From an uncultured bacterium (GTDB lineage Bacteria; Verrucomicrobiota; Kiritimatiellia; CAIKKV01; CAIJXV01): a stretch of DNA of 38,743 bases. The translations under genes and the position numbers were made by a program. The notes beneath the pieces were generated by a model that was not told where the DNA came from, made no database searches, and worked only from the letters and a program-made list of their open reading frames with translations. Positions 17,062 through 26,188 of the stretch are shown piece after piece (the stretch's first letter is position 1; every line of letters starts with the position of its first letter). The stretch lies in NCBI GenBank assembly GCA_903824675.1, contig CAIJXV010000034.1:1-38743 (forward strand). The letters run 5' to 3'.

Positions 17062-19848
17062 CTAGGTGTCCAACACCATCCGGACTTTGTCGCCCAGAGC
17101 CTTCCGCGAACAAGGTTTCTGGATGAAATGCGTATCCCTCTCCAATACACCCTGAGAGGTCATAACGTCAGCCGTGTACCCCGACATGAACAGGCATTTG
17201 ATGGCCGGATTAAATACGAGGATTCGCATCGCCAGGTCCCGACCGTTCATCTCCGGCAGGATCAGGTCTGTCACCAACAGTTGTATTTCAGCGGCGTGCT
17301 TCTCGACCCATCGAAGGGCCTCACCCGGCGTTCTGGCGGCCAGCACCTGATAGCCCAGCCCTTCCAGCGTGACTTTGCCCAGTTCCAACAACGCCCGCTC
17401 ATCCTCGACCAACAGAAGGGTTTCGTGTCCGCGACGGACTTGGGCTGGGGGACCTTTCGCGACCACTTCCACGGCCTTCCCCTGATACGTCGGCAAGTAG
17501 ATTTTGAAGGTCGTCCCCTGATCCGGCTCGCTGCTCACCTGGATGAAACCGTTGTTCTGCTTGACGATACCGTACACCGTGGCCAGTCCCAGTCCGCTCC
17601 CCTTCCCCACGCCTTTGGTCGTAAAGAACGGCTCGAAAATATGGGCTAGAGTCTCTGCATCCATCCCGCTACCCGTGTCGCTGACGACGAGTAGAACGTA
17701 ATCGCCGGGAATCAGGTCCGCAACGTCGGCGCCGACGGCGTTGTCGACCACTATTTTTTCCGTCTTGAGATGGATTCGTCCCACCCCGGCAATGGCATCC
17801 CGGGCGTTGACACATAGATTCACCAGCACCTGGCCGATCTGATTGGGATCCATCAGGATCGGCGGCAGGCCGGCACCCGAATACCAGACGAGATCAATGC
17901 CCTCCCCGATCAGTCGTCGCAACATTTTAAGCAGACCCTCGACGGTCTCATTCAGATCGAGCACCTTGGGCTCGACGGTCTGCTTGCGGGCAAAAGCCAG
18001 TAATTGCCGGGTCAGGTCGGCGGCGCTTTGGGCGGCTTTCTGGATTTCTTGTAGATCGGAGAAAAGCGGCTGGCCCGGATCCATATCCATGAGGGCCAGT
18101 TCCGTAAGTCCCAGGACAATGCCCATCATATTATTGAAGTCATGAGCCACCCCCCCCGCCAGCCGCCCCACCGTTTCCATCTTTTGAACCTGACTCAACT
18201 GCGCCTGTAATCGGGCCTGTTCCGCCACCGCCCGCTTGCGTTCGGTAATGTCACGGACAATGGCCCACATGGCCGACGGCTTTCCGTCGGCATCCCGGAT
18301 TAGCACAGTCTGAAGTTCAACCGGAAAGATCGTGCCGTCTTTCCGCCGATATTCCTTCTCATACACTTCGGAATAGCCCCAGGGGAGAATCTGTTCCGCC
18401 ACGATCTTCGACTCGACGGCATGCCACTTGCCCGGGGTAAGGTCTATATAAGACAAACGCCGAAGTTCATCGTCGGAATACCCCAACATCGTCTGAAAGA
18501 CCGAATTGGTGTCCTGAAGCCGTCCATCCATGTCGACGATCACCAATGCATCCCGCATACTTTCGTACAACACGCGATACCGGGCTTCGGAAGCCTGCAA
18601 TTGCCGGGCCGCCCGTTTGCGCTCAGAGATGTCCTGGCAAAGGGTCAAAATACTGATCCCTTGCGGGGAGCGCAGAACGGTGGCATTGACTTCGATCGGA
18701 TGGATCTGTCCGTCCGGCCCAAGGTAGTCTACTTCCAGGTTGCGGACGGAACCCCGCTCTACACACTTTTTAACTTCGGCCGCGTTTCGGGCCAGGTCGT
18801 GGGGCGCCGTCCAGTCCGCCAAACTTTTTCCGATGATGTCCGACCGGCTCCGGCCCGTCAACCGCGCATACTCCTGATTGGCATCCAGCACGTGGCCGTT
18901 GGCATCCAGGATGACGTAGCCGGTATGCGTCATTTCGATCAGGGATTCAAATTTGGTCTTGCTTTCCCGCAGGGCTTCTTCCATCCGCTTCCGTTCGGTC
19001 ACATCCCGAAAACTCCAGACCCGACCCACAATCTGACCCTCCCGGCGTTGCGGACGGGAATATCGTTCGTAAACGCGTCCATCCTGAAATTCCAACGTGT
19101 CGAAGGATTCCGCTTCGGGCCGCGAGTATAATTCACGAATCTTGGCAAGGAACGCGTCCGGTTCCGCTAATTGGTCCCGCACGTAGGCCAGCAACGCCCG
19201 ATCGTCATGTCGCTCCACCAAGGCCGGCGGAATACGCCACAGATCGGCAAAGTGGCTGTTGAGCAAGGTGACTTTCTCGCGGCTGTCAACCACCAGCAGG
19301 CCATCTGCGCACGACTCGATCGTGGCCTGCAACATGGACAGGTATTCAGCCCGGACGGCTTCCGCTTGATTGCGCCCGGACAGATCCGTCACCACGGCAT
19401 GGCATCCCTGTCCATCGGGAGACAACACGGCTTCGATCTGCACGGGAAGTCGGCCGGCCTCCCCTTTCAGAAGCGACACCTCACATTGCTGTCTCGCTTG
19501 ACTTCCGAACACCTGGGTGAGGAAGGCATCGAAAGCCGGACGATGGGACTCGGCCACGAACGACCTGAAACGCCGTCCCAACAGCCGGGCGCCCTCGTCG
19601 CCCATCAAGCGCGCGCTGGCCTGGTTGATTTGGAGAATCGTGCCATTCCGGTCGAGCGAGAAGTTGCCCACGGGAGTGAAGTCATACAGGTCGGCATACC
19701 GTTCCCGGCCTGAATTTTCCCCCGTCCGCGAGTTCCGCAATTTCTCGTTTTGCTTCTCCAACTCCAGCTGCTGAGCCTGAAGTTCAAGGATCATCCGCCC
19801 ATGCTCGGAGAGGGATAGTGGAACCGTTGGAGAAGAGGGGTGCTTCAT
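17062..19848 (-). CDS. Multi-PAS hybrid sensor histidine kinase
   Basis: A 928-residue soluble signalling protein with no membrane segments. Order: N-terminal coiled coil (about 18-48), four PAS domains (about 52-160, 170-288, 298-412, 423-540; each ends in a (D)I/VT/SERK-type linker), HisKA with phospho-acceptor His569 in GGVAHDFNN, HATPase_c (about 665-790) with N-box NLCVNARDAI and G-boxes DTGSGM and GKGSGLGLATVYG, and a receiver domain (about 810-925) with acceptor Asp861 in VTDLILPEMNG and Lys911. The intrinsic receiver suggests a phosphorelay or self-regulation, with output through an unlinked partner. The signals are cytoplasmic (redox, gas or small ligand); PAS ligands cannot be told from sequence. 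The ATG lacks an obvious ribosome site. Confidence 0.95.
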   Translation of the reverse strand: MKHPSSPTVPLSLSEHGRMILELQAQQLELEKQNEKLRNSRTGENSGRERYADLYDFTPVGNFSLDRNGTILQINQASARLMGDEGARLLGRRFRSFVAESHRPAFDAFLTQVFGSQARQQCEVSLLKGEAGRLPVQIEAVLSPDGQGCHAVVTDLSGRNQAEAVRAEYLSMLQATIESCADGLLVVDSREKVTLLNSHFADLWRIPPALVERHDDRALLAYVRDQLAEPDAFLAKIRELYSRPEAESFDTLEFQDGRVYERYSRPQRREGQIVGRVWSFRDVTERKRMEEALRESKTKFESLIEMTHTGYVILDANGHVLDANQEYARLTGRSRSDIIGKSLADWTAPHDLARNAAEVKKCVERGSVRNLEVDYLGPDGQIHPIEVNATVLRSPQGISILTLCQDISERKRAARQLQASEARYRVLYESMRDALVIVDMDGRLQDTNSVFQTMLGYSDDELRRLSYIDLTPGKWHAVESKIVAEQILPWGYSEVYEKEYRRKDGTIFPVELQTVLIRDADGKPSAMWAIVRDITERKRAVAEQARLQAQLSQVQKMETVGRLAGGVAHDFNNMMGIVLGLTELALMDMDPGQPLFSDLQEIQKAAQSAADLTRQLLAFARKQTVEPKVLDLNETVEGLLKMLRRLIGEGIDLVWYSGAGLPPILMDPNQIGQVLVNLCVNARDAIAGVGRIHLKTEKIVVDNAVGADVADLIPGDYVLLVVSDTGSGMDAETLAHIFEPFFTTKGVGKGSGLGLATVYGIVKQNNGFIQVSSEPDQGTTFKIYLPTYQGKAVEVVAKGPPAQVRRGHETLLLVEDERALLELGKVTLEGLGYQVLAARTPGEALRWVEKHAAEIQLLVTDLILPEMNGRDLAMRILVFNPAIKCLFMSGYTADVMTSQGVLERDTHFIQKPCSRKALGDKVRMVLDT

Positions 19849-19917
19849 CGAGAGGGGTGCCGCGGTTCGAATCTAAATTTTGTCAAAGCGACGGTACCCC
19901 GCCGCACTCCAACCGGC

Positions 19918-20187
19918 TTATTTATCTTTAACCGTAACCGAGGCGGCGACCATCGCATATTTGATGGTGACTTTGGCGCCGACCTTGAGATCGCCCGTCA
20001 CCTTCGTGTCTGCGGTCCGTGAAATTTCCCATTTGCCGTCATCTTTTTGAATCACGATTTTGGCGTCGGTCACTTCAATAATCGGGCCCGTGACCTGGTA
20101 GGTATCGACCCCGGCGGCCCGAACTCCCAAGGTCAATCCCGCCGCCAACACCGCCAACACTGCCATTCGACGCATCGACATAAACAT
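19918..20187 (-). CDS. Small exported beta-rich protein of unknown function
   Basis: An 89-residue protein with a signal peptide (about 1-25, MSMRRMAVLAVLAAGLTLGVRAAG). The remaining 65 residues read as short beta strands (YQVTGPIIEVTDAKIVIQKD then VTGDLKVGAKVTIKYAMVAA). This matches the general look of small OB-like periplasmic proteins (DUF5666-like), where a metal or redox role has not been shown. GGAGG stands 5 nt before the ATG. It is divergent from the Gfo/Idh gene across a 131-bp gap. Confidence 0.8.
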   Translation of the reverse strand: MFMSMRRMAVLAVLAAGLTLGVRAAGVDTYQVTGPIIEVTDAKIVIQKDDGKWEISRTADTKVTGDLKVGAKVTIKYAMVAASVTVKDK

Positions 20188-20318
20188 GGAGACCTCCGTG
20201 GGTTAAGTGCGTGAATTTAAGCACGCCACCCGGACAAGGTCAACGGATTATCGTTGCACGTTAGGGGTAAAGATTTTACTCTCACCGAATCGCAACCCGT
20301 TTTAATCAAGGAGATTCC

Positions 20319-21497
20319 ATGATCCGTCTCGCCGTTATCGGGTATGGGGAACGCACCAGTTGGATGGTCAAATGTTTTCAACAAGCGGATCCCGAAGTTG
20401 CCGTCACCGCCGTCATCGATCCCAATGAAACCCTGGTCCGGTCCCGCCTCCCGGAAAAAGACCAGGCGTCGGCACGTTTTTTCAAGGATGTCCCCACCCT
20501 CTTCCGCCAAGCCCGGCCGGATGCGGTTTTGATCGGCACCCGCTGCCACCTCCATTCGCCCTACGCCATTCAAGTGGCCCTTTATCCCGTGGCCCTCTTC
20601 CTCGAAAAACCCATCGCCATCTCAATGAAACAAGCCACCAGCCTTGAACGGGCTTTTGCACGATCAAAATGCCGGGTTGTGGTCAGTTTCCCCTTGCGCG
20701 TTACACCGCTCTGTGTCCTCGGCCGCGAACGGATCGAGGCCGATTTTATCGGACGTCCGGAACATATCCTCGCGGTCAATTACGTACCCTACGGGACTTG
20801 TTATTTCGATGGCGGCTACCGGAATTACGCGATCACCCAGGGATTGTTCCTTCAGAAGGCAACCCATGATTTCGACTATATGTCTTACCTGATGAATAGT
20901 CCCATCACCCGGGTCGCCGCCATGGCCCTCAAGGGACGGGTGTTCGGCGGCAAAAAGAAAGCCGGCCTGTCCTGCTCAAAATGCAAGGAAAGCCCCACCT
21001 GCCTGGAAAGCCCTTTCAATCGGTCCCGTAACACCTCGGGCGGAACCACGGGCGATCATCCCTGCGTGTTCGGCGCCGATATCGGGACTCCGGAAAAGGG
21101 CATGAACGAGGACTGCTCCAGCGCCCTGATCGAATTTGCCTCCGGCGCCCAGGGCGTTTATACCCAGGTCTTTTTCTCCCGACGTGACGCCGGGACCCGC
21201 GGCGCGACCATCAGCGGTTACCCGGGAACCTTGAGCTTCGACTGGTATACCAATCAGATGAAATATGTCCGCCACCACCGGCCCTTCACCGATGTCACCA
21301 CCGTCGGTGCCGGGATGGCTCATTTTGGTGGAGATAGCGAACTGGCCCTTGATTTTGTCCGCCTGATCAAGGGGACGCATTCCTCGCGCACACCCATCGA
21401 AACCGGCCTTCAAAGCGTCTATGCCTGTCTCGCCGCCAAGGAATCCTCGGAAACCGGACGCTTCGTGCGCGTTCGTCAAGTCGGTCAGGTCTCGTGA
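20319..21497 (+). CDS. Gfo/Idh/MocA-family oxidoreductase
   Basis: A 392-residue NAD(P)-dependent sugar or inositol dehydrogenase-type protein. The N-terminal Rossmann fold starts at MIRLAVIGYGERTSWM (glycine motif GYGxRT). The conserved catalytic Lys is in FLEKPIA (about 93-99). The middle region has a Cys cluster, CSKCKESPTCLESP (about 223-236) and further Cys, as in a subgroup of this family that may bind metal. The ribosome site AAGGAGA lies 6-7 nt before the ATG. The next gene, an alpha-galactosidase, starts 17 bp downstream, so it probably oxidises or epimerises a galactoside or its sugar. Confidence 0.92.
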   Translation: MIRLAVIGYGERTSWMVKCFQQADPEVAVTAVIDPNETLVRSRLPEKDQASARFFKDVPTLFRQARPDAVLIGTRCHLHSPYAIQVALYPVALFLEKPIAISMKQATSLERAFARSKCRVVVSFPLRVTPLCVLGRERIEADFIGRPEHILAVNYVPYGTCYFDGGYRNYAITQGLFLQKATHDFDYMSYLMNSPITRVAAMALKGRVFGGKKKAGLSCSKCKESPTCLESPFNRSRNTSGGTTGDHPCVFGADIGTPEKGMNEDCSSALIEFASGAQGVYTQVFFSRRDAGTRGATISGYPGTLSFDWYTNQMKYVRHHRPFTDVTTVGAGMAHFGGDSELALDFVRLIKGTHSSRTPIETGLQSVYACLAAKESSETGRFVRVRQVGQVS

Positions 21498-21514
21498 CTC
21501 TTTTAGGGGGTAGA

Positions 21515-22963
21515 ATGAAGACAGAGCAGAATTTCAAGACCGTTTTGGCCCCTGTTGCAGTCTGGAACGCCGGCGGCCCCGTCATCAACGGGCCCGATAT
21601 CGCCGGCGCCTCGCCCGGCAAGGAAGTTTCCCATCGAATCCCCACGGTCGGCGAACGGCCGATCCGCTTCTCCGCTGAAGGACTCCCCGCCGGGCTCACC
21701 CTCGATTCCGCTCGCGGGTTGATCATTGGACGGATATTCACTCCAGGCGATTACCCAATCCTGTTAAAGGCGGAAAACCGACACGGCACGGCGGAGAAAG
21801 CATTCAAAATCCGGATCGGCGAAAACAGCCTGGCCTTAACCCCCCCGATGGGATGGAATAGTTGGAATTGTTTCCGCAGTGACATCGATGCCGCAAAAAT
21901 CACCCGGATCGCCGAAGGCATGATCCAGTCCGGCCTGGCGGCCCATGGGTATACCTATGTCAACCTCGACTCCGGTTGGCAATCCAAACAACGCGGAGGA
22001 CGTTTTAATTCCATCCTTCCCCACGCGGGGTTTCCGGATATGGCTGCGCTCTGTGCGCACCTCCATTCCCTGGGCTTGAAAATGGGTATTTACTCCGGCC
22101 CTTATGTCGTCCCCTGGGGAACCGAAGGCTGTGGAACCTCTTCCGGCTTGATCGACTCCCGGTTTGCCCCCTGGCCCAATTGTGCGGGAAAATACATCGG
22201 CCTCACCAAACACGAGCTGGAAGATGTATCCCAATGGGCCGATTGGGGCATCGATTATTTCAAATACGATTGGGCCCAGACCGACATGGAGACGGCCGGT
22301 CGAATGAGCCGGGTCCTGCGGCAGGCCGCCCGGGACATCGTCTTCAGCGTCACCACCAACGTTAAACTGGAGGATGCCCGTGAAATCACACGACTTTGCA
22401 ACCTCTGGCGCTCGAACGGCGACACCCATTCCGCCTGGGATTCGGTGGTTAAAAACGGGTTCGGCAACGAACAATGGAATCCGTATATCGGGCCGGGACA
22501 TTGGTTCGACCTCGATATGACCGCCATTCTCCCGCGCGACGGCAAACAATTGACCGAGAATGAACTGATCGCCTGTTTCTCCTGCTGGGCTCTCCGACCC
22601 AGCCCACTCCTGATCGATTGCATCCCGGATGAGATCACTGACTTTACCCGCAATCTGCTCTGCAATGACGAAGTCATTGCCGTCAATCAGGATATTCTGG
22701 GCCAACCGGCAGCCGTCATCATCCGGAAAGACCAGTGGGAAATTCAACTCAAGCCGCTGGTCGACGGCAGTTATGCCGTGGGCGTTTTCAACCTGTCGGA
22801 CCAACCCGGACTGTCGCCGGAATTTCAGTTCGCCAGCTACGGATTTGACCGGGATGTCAAAGTCCGTGATCTCTGGGCCCAGCGCGATCTGGAAGGACGA
22901 CGAACAGACCTCACCGTTGCCGTGGACGCCCACTGCGCCAAATTATTCCGGGCTTCGCTTTAG
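21515..22963 (+). CDS. GH27 alpha-galactosidase with N-terminal Ig-like domain
   Basis: A 482-residue glycoside hydrolase, retaining, that removes terminal alpha-galactosyl (or alpha-N-acetylgalactosaminyl) units. Residues about 30-103 form an Ig-like domain (FSAEGLPAGLTLDSARGLIIG), commonly fused to such enzymes in PVC bacteria and Bacteroidota. The GH27 barrel starts at PPMGWNSWNCF (110-120), continues with YVNLDSGWQ and GIYSGPYV, and carries nucleophile Asp252 in DYFKYDWAQTD and acid/base Asp303 in WRSNGDTHSAW. The C-terminal beta domain ends near 480. No signal peptide is seen, so it is cytoplasmic. The ATG at 21515 has AGGGGG 4 nt upstream; a GTG at 21494 in the same frame would overlap the previous gene. 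Confidence 0.95.
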   Translation: MKTEQNFKTVLAPVAVWNAGGPVINGPDIAGASPGKEVSHRIPTVGERPIRFSAEGLPAGLTLDSARGLIIGRIFTPGDYPILLKAENRHGTAEKAFKIRIGENSLALTPPMGWNSWNCFRSDIDAAKITRIAEGMIQSGLAAHGYTYVNLDSGWQSKQRGGRFNSILPHAGFPDMAALCAHLHSLGLKMGIYSGPYVVPWGTEGCGTSSGLIDSRFAPWPNCAGKYIGLTKHELEDVSQWADWGIDYFKYDWAQTDMETAGRMSRVLRQAARDIVFSVTTNVKLEDAREITRLCNLWRSNGDTHSAWDSVVKNGFGNEQWNPYIGPGHWFDLDMTAILPRDGKQLTENELIACFSCWALRPSPLLIDCIPDEITDFTRNLLCNDEVIAVNQDILGQPAAVIIRKDQWEIQLKPLVDGSYAVGVFNLSDQPGLSPEFQFASYGFDRDVKVRDLWAQRDLEGRRTDLTVAVDAHCAKLFRASL

Positions 22964-23003
22964 AAAGATTTTCGGAACTATGGCCATGTGATAAAGCAAG
23001 GCC

Positions 23004-23054
23004 ATGACAACCAAAGAAATCGCGATTCACACAATTGACGAGCTTACCGACTGA
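23004..23054 (+). pseudogene. Remnant of an antitoxin gene
   Basis: ATG at 23004 opens a 16-codon frame, MTTKEIAIHTIDELTD, which looks like the start of short plasmid-type antitoxins (pattern M-T-T-K-x-x-A-I-x-x-I-x-x-L). It stops at TGA 23052-23054. The rest of the antitoxin is missing, apparently deleted together with the start of the toxin gene that follows at once. Confidence 0.45.
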
Positions 23055-23334
23055 TGTGCTCGCCTTCCGCCCGATTCGATTTGCGTGAAATCTTCGCCTA
23101 TGTTGCGGAAGATGACCACGCCGCCACCGGAAAATTCATCCGTAACATCTTTCACGCGGTCGAACGCCTCCCGTCCTTCCCTGAATCCGGACGTATCGTC
23201 CCGGACTTGCGTGATCCCTCAATCCGGGAAGTTATTCGACACCTTGCCGCATTGTGTATCGGATCAAGGTCGGCACTGAATTGGTCGAGATCGCACGTGT
23301 ATGGCACACTGCACGGGGAATTCCTGAACTGTAA
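23054..23334 (+). pseudogene. ParE/RelE-family toxin, truncated at the start and frameshifted
   Basis: The first part reads RFDLREIFAYVAEDD...ERLPSFPESGRIVPDL, a typical ParE/RelE pattern. After VIRH (23235-23243) the frame is lost: continuing one base over gives CRIVYRIKVGTELVEIARVW and HTARGIPEL followed by a stop at 23332-23334, the expected C-terminus of the family (Y-R-I then H-x-x-R). A 1-bp deletion near 23241-23246 explains it. The N-terminal strand is also lost. Both pieces of the toxin-antitoxin pair are thus dead. Confidence 0.75.
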
Positions 23335-23410
23335 CTGGCCGTTGGTTATGCCTTCCGATGATTGTCGATTATCGTTGCGGGCTGACCGAAAAACGTTTTA
23401 AGTTCTCGGT

Positions 23411-25135
23411 GTGCAAAAAAGCAGACCCCATCAACGCCCCGCGGTGGTCTTCATCCAGTTGCCCCAAGTCGACAATGATGTCCACGGGACGGTTGAAAAT
23501 CCCCATCTCGCCGCCCGGTATCTGATCGAAGCCGCCCGCCGATTCGGGCAAGGCCCGGCCTTCCGCTTCATCGATCTGCCGGAAAGCTGGGAAACCCGGG
23601 CCGATCCGGATCTGGCCGGCGAAATACTCCGTCGCAAACCGTTCCTTCTGATCGTGACGCTCTATCTCTGGAATATCGAACGATCTCTCGATCTCTGCCG
23701 CCGCCTGCGACGGGACCGACCGGACCTGCACATCGCGGTCGGCGGACCGGAAGTCGCACCGGACCATCCCTTTTTATTCCGCCGCGCGCCTTTCGATATC
23801 GCCGCTGTGGGCGAAGGCGAATGGGTTTTCCCCCGTCTCCTCAATACCTTTCAGGGTGGGCCCCTGCCCGATTCCCGCAACCTCTTCGTCCACCGATCAG
23901 GTCGCTGGCGGGCGGGCCGGGCCCCTGCTCCGGAGCCGGACCTTCGCCAAATCCTGCCCCCGCCCCGCCACCCGTTCTGGCGTCCCGATGCCAACGGCAT
24001 GGCTTATCTCGAAATCTCGCGCGGATGCCCGCTTCGCTGTGCGTATTGTCGTTATCCCCATCTGCGTCGGCGCATGACCTTCCTGCCGGCCGCCGACATC
24101 TTCGAACGAATCGCCATCCTCAGCCGCCGCGGAACTCGCGAAATCCGTTTCATCGATCCCACCTTCAACGCCCATCCTGAATTTCGCCATATTATCCGGA
24201 CACTGGCCGACCGGCGGACAACGGCCTCGCCCATTTTCTTTTCCGAACTCAAGGCCGATACGATTACCGCTGAAGACGCCCGCCTGGTGGCGCAGGCGGG
24301 GTTTCGCGAAATCGAGGTCGGCCTGCAAAGCCGCGATCCCGCGGTGCTCCGCCGGGTCCGACGCCCCACCCGCCTCCCCGCGCTTGATGCCGGCGTAAGA
24401 CACCTCCTGCATCAGGGCATCCGCGTCACTCTGGATGTCATGTATGGATTGCCCGGTCAACCGCCGGCCGATGTATTGCGGTGCCTGCGAATGGCACTCC
24501 GTCAGCGGCGGATCAATGTGCAATGTCTTCAAACGCTGCTGTTGCCCGGCACCGAAATTCGCGCCCGGCGGGCGGAATGGAAACTGGTGGCGGATGATCG
24601 CCCGCCCTACGGCATCCAATCCACACCGGAGTTGTCCCCCCAGGATCTCCGGAACATCGAAACCTTCCTGGCCGAGACCCCCCGTCTCCGGTCGGACTGC
24701 CCCACGACCCGTTGGATCGGCCGTTCGCTCCCGGACCTTTTTCCGGAACAGCAGATATTCTCAACGACCCGGATTCATCCGGATCAGCCCGCCCAGCCCC
24801 GCTCTCTGCGCTGTGCTGTCTTTTTACAAGGGGCCGATCTGTTCGCTTCCAGGACGACCCTGGCCCGCTGGATCGCCGGCTGTATCAAGAACCATCCCCA
24901 CACACTCTGGCAATTCATCCTCGAACCCCGGCATGAAGAACCCCTGGACCTCTTGGAAACCTTGACCGCCGTCCTCGTGGGCACCCCCTCTCATCTTCTC
25001 GATCGCTATGCGTCCGTGGCGGCTTTCCAGCGCCGCGCCGCACGCCGACTCTTCATCCGCCTGCCGCCCCACCAGCCCTTTGCCCGCGATTGGGTCATGG
25101 CGTGCGAGGACTATCTGCAACAATTCTTTTTCTGA
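23411..25135 (+). CDS. B12-binding-domain radical SAM protein
   Basis: A 574-residue enzyme with an N-terminal cobalamin-binding-type Rossmann domain (about 10-150; VFIQLPQVDND, then IAVGGPEVAPDHP and VGEGEW) and a radical SAM core (about 195-430). The [4Fe-4S] ligands are Cys206, Cys210 and Cys213 in RGCPLRCAYCRYP. The typical B12 ligand His motif (DxHxxG) is absent, so cobalamin may not be bound. The C-terminal 130 residues match the DUF4080-type region found with this group only loosely. Substrate unknown. The start is GTG at 23411. A hairpin follows the stop codon. Confidence 0.88.
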   Translation: MQKSRPHQRPAVVFIQLPQVDNDVHGTVENPHLAARYLIEAARRFGQGPAFRFIDLPESWETRADPDLAGEILRRKPFLLIVTLYLWNIERSLDLCRRLRRDRPDLHIAVGGPEVAPDHPFLFRRAPFDIAAVGEGEWVFPRLLNTFQGGPLPDSRNLFVHRSGRWRAGRAPAPEPDLRQILPPPRHPFWRPDANGMAYLEISRGCPLRCAYCRYPHLRRRMTFLPAADIFERIAILSRRGTREIRFIDPTFNAHPEFRHIIRTLADRRTTASPIFFSELKADTITAEDARLVAQAGFREIEVGLQSRDPAVLRRVRRPTRLPALDAGVRHLLHQGIRVTLDVMYGLPGQPPADVLRCLRMALRQRRINVQCLQTLLLPGTEIRARRAEWKLVADDRPPYGIQSTPELSPQDLRNIETFLAETPRLRSDCPTTRWIGRSLPDLFPEQQIFSTTRIHPDQPAQPRSLRCAVFLQGADLFASRTTLARWIAGCIKNHPHTLWQFILEPRHEEPLDLLETLTAVLVGTPSHLLDRYASVAAFQRRAARRLFIRLPPHQPFARDWVMACEDYLQQFFF

Positions 25136-25144
25136 GCCCCCTTC

Positions 25145-25169
25145 GCGGCTCCCGAGGCGAGGGAGCCGC
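25145..25169 (+). terminator. Hairpin after the radical SAM gene
   Basis: GCGGCTCCC (25145-25153) pairs perfectly with GGGAGCCGC (25161-25169) across a 7-nt loop, 9 bp after the stop codon. It lacks a run of T after it, so it is either a weak or factor-assisted terminator or an mRNA-stabilising 3' hairpin. Confidence 0.45.
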
Positions 25170-25296
25170 ATCCTCGTCCCGGCAAAAGAGAAGGTGCGCG
25201 GTCCAGTTCGAATTTCAGCCCTTACCGTTCGTTCCTTTTGCTTGTTTCCCAACACGCCTTTCGCTTATGATGACCTTGTTTTAAACCGTGTGATTT

Positions 25297-26172
25297 ATGA
25301 AATTAACCTTGGGCGGCATACGCGGAACAAATCCGGTCACCGGAACGGCCTATACCGATTTCGGTGGCGATACGACCTCCCTGATGGTCGAGGGCGCGGA
25401 TGGAACCCGCCTGATCATCGATATGGGCACCGGTCTCCGGAGTATTGACCAAAAAATTCGCCGCACCCGTGAACAACGCCTGCTCAATATCTTTCTCACC
25501 CATTACCATCTGGACCACCTCATCGGCCTTCCCGCTTTCTCGCCCCTTTACGATTCAACCTGGACCCTGAAAATCAATGGGCCCCGGCTCGAGGGCTTCT
25601 CCGTCGGCGAAGTCATGCATCGCATTCTGGCCCGACCCTTCTGGCCTTTACAGATGGAAGCCATGCGCGCCGAGGTGCAATTCTCCGATCTCGAAAACCC
25701 AGGCCCTGACTCGCAGCGACTCGTGGGCGGAATGCAGGTCCGCTGGTGCCCCATCCATCATCCCGGCGGCTGTGTCGCCTATCGGATCGACGAACCGGCG
25801 ACCGGCGCCTCGATGGTCTTTGCCACCGACATCGAATGGCATGAATCGACCGGCCTCGAACGGGCCGATTTTATCCGCCTTTGCACCGTCCCGAAGCCGG
25901 CCGATGTCCTTCTCTTCGATGGCCAGTTTTCACCCGAAACCAGTGGCAAGTACCGCGGCTGGGGGCATAGTAGCTGGAAGGAAGCGGTCGAAGTCGCCAC
26001 CACCGCCGGTATCCGCCGACTCTTCATTATTCATCACTCCCCGGAACGCAACGATATTTCCCTCCATGCCATCGAAGGCGAGGCTCAAAAAATGCTCGCC
26101 ACCGCCCGACTCGGCCGGCAAGGGCATACGATCGAAATCGCCAACACCCTCCCCAACTCGACCGGAGATTGA
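25297..26172 (+). CDS. Metallo-beta-lactamase-fold hydrolase
   Basis: A 291-residue protein of the MBL superfamily, near the PhnP/RNase Z-like branch. The metal motif HYHLDH is at 69-74 (His69, His71, Asp73, His74). The next ligands are His about 153 (IHHPGG), Asp about 178 (FATDIEW) and His about 247 (IIHHSPERND). A phosphodiesterase or nuclease activity is typical of relatives, but no substrate can be assigned. The following glycosyltransferase gene starts 16 bp downstream, so they share a transcript. The ATG stands at the family's usual N-terminus (MKLTLGGIRGTNP). Confidence 0.9.
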   Translation: MKLTLGGIRGTNPVTGTAYTDFGGDTTSLMVEGADGTRLIIDMGTGLRSIDQKIRRTREQRLLNIFLTHYHLDHLIGLPAFSPLYDSTWTLKINGPRLEGFSVGEVMHRILARPFWPLQMEAMRAEVQFSDLENPGPDSQRLVGGMQVRWCPIHHPGGCVAYRIDEPATGASMVFATDIEWHESTGLERADFIRLCTVPKPADVLLFDGQFSPETSGKYRGWGHSSWKEAVEVATTAGIRRLFIIHHSPERNDISLHAIEGEAQKMLATARLGRQGHTIEIANTLPNSTGD

Positions 26173-26188
26173 TATCCCCCCATCCACT

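Noticed and set aside
20940-21070. Cys cluster in the Gfo/Idh protein as a ferredoxin domain
   Set aside because: The spacing does not fit a 4Fe-4S motif and similar Cys-rich insertions are known in a subgroup of this family.
25577-26188. 204-codon extension of the glycosyltransferase frame to the left
   Set aside because: These codons read the metallo-beta-lactamase gene in another frame; the product has no domain and the natural start before the first membrane helix is at 26189.
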